DNA from: Chloroflexota bacterium
GTDB taxonomy: Bacteria; Chloroflexota; Limnocylindria; P2-11E
Direction: 5' to 3'
Assembly (NCBI GenBank): GCA_005883775.1
Contig: VBEU01000107.1
Coordinates: 1-8,307, forward strand
DNA: 8,307 nt
The first letter of the stretch is position 1. Every line of letters begins with the position of its first letter. Below, in pieces: positions 5,514 through 8,307 of this stretch. The position numbers and the translations under genes are program-made. The notes beneath the pieces were generated by a model. That model was not told where the DNA came from, did no database searches, and was given only the letters and a program-made list of their open reading frames with translations.

Positions 5514-7041
5514 CTAGGTGCTCGGGAGGTCGATCCCGTTCCGTCGCGCGAATTCGATCGCGTCCGGATACCCCGCGTCGGCGTGCCGCATCACGCCGGT
5601 CCCGGGATCCGTCGTTAGCACGCGCTGCAGCTTCTCGCGCCCGAGCGGCGTCCCATCCGCGACGACGACCATGCCGGCGTGTATCGAGTTGCCTATGCCC
5701 ACACCGCCGCCGTGATGGACGGAGACCCACGTTGCGCCGGAGGACGCGTTCACGAGCGCGTTCAGGATCGGCCAGTCGGCGATGGCGTCGCTGCCGTCGC
5801 GCATGTCCTCGGTTTCGCGGAAGGGCGACGCGACCGACCCCGAGTCGAGGTGGTCGCGGCCGATCACGATCGGTGCTTTGAGCTCTCCTTTTGCGACGAG
5901 GTCGTCGATCCGCTCGCCGAACGTGGCGCGTTCGCCGTACCCGAGCCAGCAGACCCGCGCCGGGAGTCCCTGGAAGGGCACGCGATCTCGCGCAAGCCGT
6001 AGCCACCGCGCGAGCGTGCGGTCCTCGGGGAAAAGGTCGAGCACGAGGTCGTCGGTCCGGTGGATGTCGGCGGGATCGCCGGAGAGGGCGACCCATCGGA
6101 ATGGCCCGCGTCCCTCCGAGAACAGCGGTCGGATGTACGACGTGGCGCGCGATCGAGGCCCTCGAGCGACGAACATAATCCTCGGGATCGTCGCGCCGGA
6201 GCGCGTCGGGGTCGGCGACGCCGGCCGGGACGTAGCCGTCGAGTGGATCGTGCGCGCTCGTTTGGTCGGTCACGACATCGACGTGGACGCCCCGATGCAC
6301 GAGCTCCGGCAGGACGTCTGCGGCGTTCGCCACAAGTCCGACGGACCGTGCCGCGCGCTCGCGCCGATAGCGCTCGATTCGCGCGAGCGCTTCGTCGAGC
6401 GACGGAGCGATCTCGTCGAGAAAGCCTTGCGCCTTGCGGCGCTCGGCCCGCGCTGGATCGACCTCGACCACGAGCGCGACGCCGTCGTTCATTGCGACGG
6501 CCATCGGCTGCGCGCCGCCCATGCCTCCGAGCCCCGCCGTGACAACGAGGCGGCCAGCAAGTGACCCGTCGAAGTGCGTTCGCGCGACCGCCGCGAACGT
6601 CTCGTACGTGCCCTGCAGGATCCCCTGCGTGCCGATGTAGATCCACGATCCGGCGGTCATCTGCCCGTACATCGTCAGACCGGCATCCTCGAGCCGACGG
6701 AATTCGTCCCACGTCGCCCAGCGCGGGACGATCAGCGCGTTCGCGATGAGCACGCGCGGCGCCCATTCATGCGTGCGGAAGACGCCCACTGGTTTGCCGG
6801 ACTGGACCAGCAGGGTTTCGTCGCTCTTCAAGCGCGCGAGCGTTTGGAGGATGCGGTCGAACGCGGCCCACGAGCGCGCCGCGCGGCCCGTGCCGCCGTA
6901 CACGATGAGATCTTCCGGGCGCTCGGCGACGTCGGGGTCGAGGTTGTTCTGGATCATGCGGAATGCGGCCTCCTGCGGCCAGGCGAGGCAGTGCAGTGAG
7001 GTGCCCCGTGGCGCTCGAACGACCCGTGTCGTGACCGTCAT
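5514..7041 (-). pseudogene. hutU: Urocanate hydratase, frameshifted with about 41 conserved residues missing
   Basis: Urocanase converts urocanate to imidazolonepropionate in histidine degradation, using tightly bound NAD+. Two frames together match it. Frame one, from ATG 7041, gives residues 1-301: QNNLDPDVAERPEDLIVYGGTGRAARSW, YGQMTAGSWIYIGTQGILQGTYETF (125-149), and the Rossmann loop GLGGMGGAQP (170-179). Frame two, from about 6137 to TAG at 5514, gives YIRPLFSEGRGPFRW, FQGLPARVCWLGYGERA with the active-site region Cys, IGRDHLDSGSVASP, and HHGGGVGIGNSIHAGM, ending IDLPST. At the junction HV (6144-6139) is followed by one stray base and then YIRP. The usual intervening segment of about 41 residues, including the invariant FDYGNNIR, is absent. 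Both halves are otherwise well conserved, suggesting a recent deletion of about 122 bp or an assembly error. Frame one stays open to 5464 but encodes nonsense. No other hut genes are nearby. Confidence 0.9.
6135..6144 (-). other. Deletion and frameshift junction in hutU
   Basis: Reading the minus strand, CAC GTC (His300, Val301) is followed by a single G at 6138 and then TAC ATC CGA CCG (YIRP) in the new frame. In intact urocanases about 41 codons lie between these two points. The remaining single base implies loss of 3n-1 bases, about 122. The position is exact to within a few bases, because bases at the junction could belong to either side. Confidence 0.75.
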
Positions 7042-7067
7042 CGTTTCAATTGTCCATCGTTCGCGCC

Positions 7068-7094
7068 GGCCCGCATGCGGATATGCGGGCCCGC
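7068..7094. repeat. Perfect 9-bp inverted repeat with nested 10-bp palindromes
   Basis: GGCCCGCAT (7068-7076) and ATGCGGGCC (7083-7091) are exact inverted copies separated by GCGGAT. Each arm also lies in its own perfect 10-bp palindrome: CCGCATGCGG (7071-7080) and GCGGGCCCGC (7085-7094). The block sits 14 bp before the start of the 7109 gene and about 26 bp before the hutU start, directly ahead of the AGGAAG ribosome binding site. It could be an operator for a dimeric repressor or an RNA hairpin that masks the leader. It has no T tract, so it is not a classic terminator, and it does not resemble the HutC operator known from Gammaproteobacteria. Confidence 0.6.
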
Positions 7095-7100
7095 AGGAAG
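7095..7100 (+). promoter_or_regulatory. Ribosome binding site of the 7109 gene
   Basis: AGGAAG lies eight bases before ATG 7109 and directly after the inverted repeat. It supports the internal start over the long upstream extension of the open frame, and a hairpin formed by the repeat would lie immediately next to it. Confidence 0.55.
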
Positions 7101-7108
7101 TCCTTCAT

Positions 7109-7915
7109 ATGCTCCGACCCGTGGAGCCTGAAGGCGAGTCTTTCTTCGAATTCACCGCGCACGTCCTTCGCTGGGAAGAAGCCTTTCGTGCGCTGGCGGT
7201 CCGCCGCACAGGTCCGCTTCTACTTCGGGCTGGTGTTCCTGAAATGGTCGCGCGCTCGCCCGAGCCGGTGCAGGACCGCGCGACAGCGTTCTTGCTTGCG
7301 GTGAAGGATGTTCCGCTCGAAGCTGGCGGCGAGGAGAAGTACCGCGCTGCCGTCGACTCCCTGCTTCGCGGAACGTTCGAGGAACTCAAAATAGCTGTCG
7401 GTCCCGTTGTGACGGAGCAGCTCCGAGCGTGGTTGATGCGAAGCTTTGTCGACCATGACGAGAGGATGCGGCTGTGGATTTGGAGCATTCTGCTTCCACG
7501 CTTGGCAGGAGCCTACGGCCATAGCGCCAAGACCCCGCCGCCCTTGCCGACCGCAAGGATGCAGCAGTTCAACGACATCGTGCGTTCGTACTTCAGCCCG
7601 GAAATCAGGCAGGAAGATGACGACTTAGCCGAGCGCGCGCGCCGTGAGCCGCTCAGTCTCTTGGAGCAGGAGCTAGTACCTGCCCGGATCACCGATTCAG
7701 TGGATTCCGACGATCCAGATGACGGCGTTTGGCCTGATGAGCTCAGTTCGCTTAGGGAGGCGACACGCATCGAACGCGCCCGGAGGGCATGGGACGAGGT
7801 CGAGAAGATCTTCACGCCTCGCGAACGCACGATGCTTGTCGCCTGGGCTCGTCAGGAAGGCGCGCTTCGGAAGATGCCTCTTCACCTGATCGCCACACGA
7901 TCGATCGAGAAATAG
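7109..7915 (+). CDS. Unrecognised protein, 268 residues, acidic linker and charged C-terminal helix region
   Basis: I do not recognise this family. The ATG at 7109 is chosen because AGGAAG (7095-7100) lies eight bases upstream. The frame is open further back, but that extension runs antisense inside hutU. The protein appears soluble, with no signal peptide or membrane segment, and the first half is probably helical (for example FTAHVLRWEEAFRALAVRR, and VTEQLRAWLMRSFVDHDERMRLWIWSILLPRL). An acidic stretch, ITDSVDSDDPDDGVWPDE, separates this from a charged C-terminal block with FTPRERTMLVAWARQEG. The latter faintly recalls the 'TPRE' start of sigma-factor region 4 or LuxR-type helix-turn-helix domains, but the protein ends too early to hold a full one. 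Base composition appears somewhat less GC-rich than its neighbours. It is convergent with the next gene, with an 11-bp gap between the stops. Confidence 0.7.
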   Translation: MLRPVEPEGESFFEFTAHVLRWEEAFRALAVRRTGPLLLRAGVPEMVARSPEPVQDRATAFLLAVKDVPLEAGGEEKYRAAVDSLLRGTFEELKIAVGPVVTEQLRAWLMRSFVDHDERMRLWIWSILLPRLAGAYGHSAKTPPPLPTARMQQFNDIVRSYFSPEIRQEDDDLAERARREPLSLLEQELVPARITDSVDSDDPDDGVWPDELSSLREATRIERARRAWDEVEKIFTPRERTMLVAWARQEGALRKMPLHLIATRSIEK

Positions 7916-7926
7916 CCGCGCCGGCT

Positions 7927-8307
7927 CTACCGGCGGAATACGCGATACGGGCCGACCTGCGCGACAAGGCTGGCGTGCTCCGTTAGGGCGGCGATGAGAC
8001 CCTGCTCGAGCGCCGGCTCCTCAACGAGCTGAAGCCGATCCTTCACGAGGACCCACCGCAGACCGATCTCGTCCGCGATTCGGGCGACCTCCGCCGGCGA
8101 ATAGGGGTTCGCGACGTCGTAGTAGTAGACGCTCGGCATGCGCGGGCGGCGGCCGAGCGCGAAGAATGCCGGATCCTCTCCGGGTAGGAACACCGTCGCG
8201 TCCTCCGCTGGCACGTTGTCGCGTGTCCAGGTGAGGATCGCGTCAAGGTCACCGATGTACGGTCCCGGCGCGGACAGCCCCGCGAGCGAGGGAAACTCGG
8301 ATCGAAC
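7927..8307 (-). CDS. C-terminal part of a probable GT-C membrane glycosyltransferase (partial, 5' end outside window)
   Basis: The frame is open to the right edge and ends at TAG 7927, giving the last 126 residues; an internal GTG at 8214 is not needed as a start. The fragment is soluble and has the look of the extracytoplasmic tail of ArnT/PMT-like (GT39/GT83-type) or related polytopic transferases: DAILTWTRDNVPAEDATVFLPGEDPAFFALGRRPR (22-56), then YYYDVANPYSP, an ARIADEIGLRWVLVKDRLQL strand-helix unit, and a closing VGPYRVFRR strand. The 'W-x-R-D-N-V-P-x-D-A-x-V-F-x-x-P' pattern after the last membrane helix is common in that class. The membrane domain with the catalytic residues is outside the window, so the assignment is by pattern only. 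If right, it is the third membrane glycosyltransferase in this window. Confidence 0.5.
   Translation of the reverse strand, partial: VRSEFPSLAGLSAPGPYIGDLDAILTWTRDNVPAEDATVFLPGEDPAFFALGRRPRMPSVYYYDVANPYSPAEVARIADEIGLRWVLVKDRLQLVEEPALEQGLIAALTEHASLVAQVGPYRVFRR

Larger units (their letters stand above)
7042..7108. promoter_or_regulatory. Divergent regulatory region between hutU and the unrecognised gene
   Basis: These 67 bp separate two divergent ATG starts. They hold a perfect inverted repeat (7068-7091) and an AT-rich patch, TTTCAATTG (7044-7052), just before the hutU ATG. On the hutU side there is no Shine-Dalgarno sequence. On the other side AGGAAG (7095-7100) stands eight bases before ATG 7109. 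Both promoters must overlap or extend into coding sequence. No -35/-10 pair can be named with confidence. Confidence 0.4.

Noticed and set aside
5464..6134. Continuation of the first urocanase frame to 5464
   Set aside because: After the junction the translation becomes Arg-rich nonsense while the true urocanase sequence continues in another frame; it stays open only because stops are rare in GC-rich DNA.
6130..6145. Programmed ribosomal frameshifting in hutU
   Set aside because: There is no slippery heptamer, and a frameshift alone would not explain the missing segment of about 41 residues; deletion or assembly error is simpler.
5782..6564. 260-codon plus-strand open frame
   Set aside because: It is antisense to urocanase coding sequence in both frames; no recognisable domain.
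7068..7091. Rho-independent terminator
   Set aside because: The inverted repeat has no following T tract on either strand and lies between divergent gene starts, where no terminator is needed.
6746..7108. N-terminal extension of the unrecognised gene back to ATG 6746
   Set aside because: It would run antisense through the urocanase N-terminus; the ATG at 7109 has a proper ribosome binding site and the extension looks like shadow sequence.
1..8307. CRISPR array, insertion sequence, tRNA or rRNA, prophage or defence system
   Set aside because: No spaced direct repeats, transposase motifs, cloverleaf-like sequence or defence-type domains were seen on reading both strands; genes fill almost the whole window.

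Overview
The window is GC-rich bacterial chromosome (roughly two thirds G+C by eye) with frequent GTG starts, many starts without a clear ribosome binding site, tight gene spacing, and no phage, transposon, CRISPR or RNA gene that I can see. The mix of an archaeal-type dUTPase, a TAXI-type TRAP transporter, a urocanase and several polytopic lipid-linked-sugar glycosyltransferases fits an uncultured free-living bacterium. Chloroflexota (Limnocylindria-like) or a neighbouring high-GC phylum is my best guess. That placement is inferred from gene content, not from a marker gene.

Layout, left to right. (1) Positions 1-1860, minus strand: a probable operon reading thioesterase, then TAXI TRAP solute-binding lipoprotein, then a DUF1850 protein that runs off the left edge. 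The TRAP membrane permease is expected just beyond the edge. (2) Positions 1900-3212, plus strand, divergent from the first block across only 39 bp: an archaeal-type dUTPase overlapping by one base with an alpha/beta hydrolase. (3) Positions 3310-5503: a GT87-type polyprenyl-phosphate-sugar-dependent glycosyltransferase (plus) convergent with a PIG-V-like mannosyltransferase (minus), their 3' ends overlapping by 38 bp. (4) Positions 5514-7041, minus strand: a urocanate hydratase gene that changes reading frame and lacks about 41 highly conserved residues at one point. It is therefore a broken gene or an assembly error. (5) Positions 7109-7915, plus strand: an unrecognised 268-residue protein with an acidic linker, divergent from the urocanase across a 67-bp region that carries a perfect 9-bp inverted repeat built from two overlapping 10-bp palindromes. 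(6) Positions 7927-8307, minus strand: the C-terminal soluble tail of what looks like a third membrane glycosyltransferase, cut by the right edge.

The functional themes are uptake of a small organic solute (TAXI TRAP), acyl-CoA and nucleotide housekeeping, and membrane or cell-wall glycosylation by GT-C-type enzymes. Histidine degradation is represented only by the damaged urocanase, with no hutH, hutI or hutG nearby. I found no convincing new multi-gene system. The items most worth checking are the urocanase lesion, the nested palindrome at 7068-7094, and the unrecognised gene beside it.
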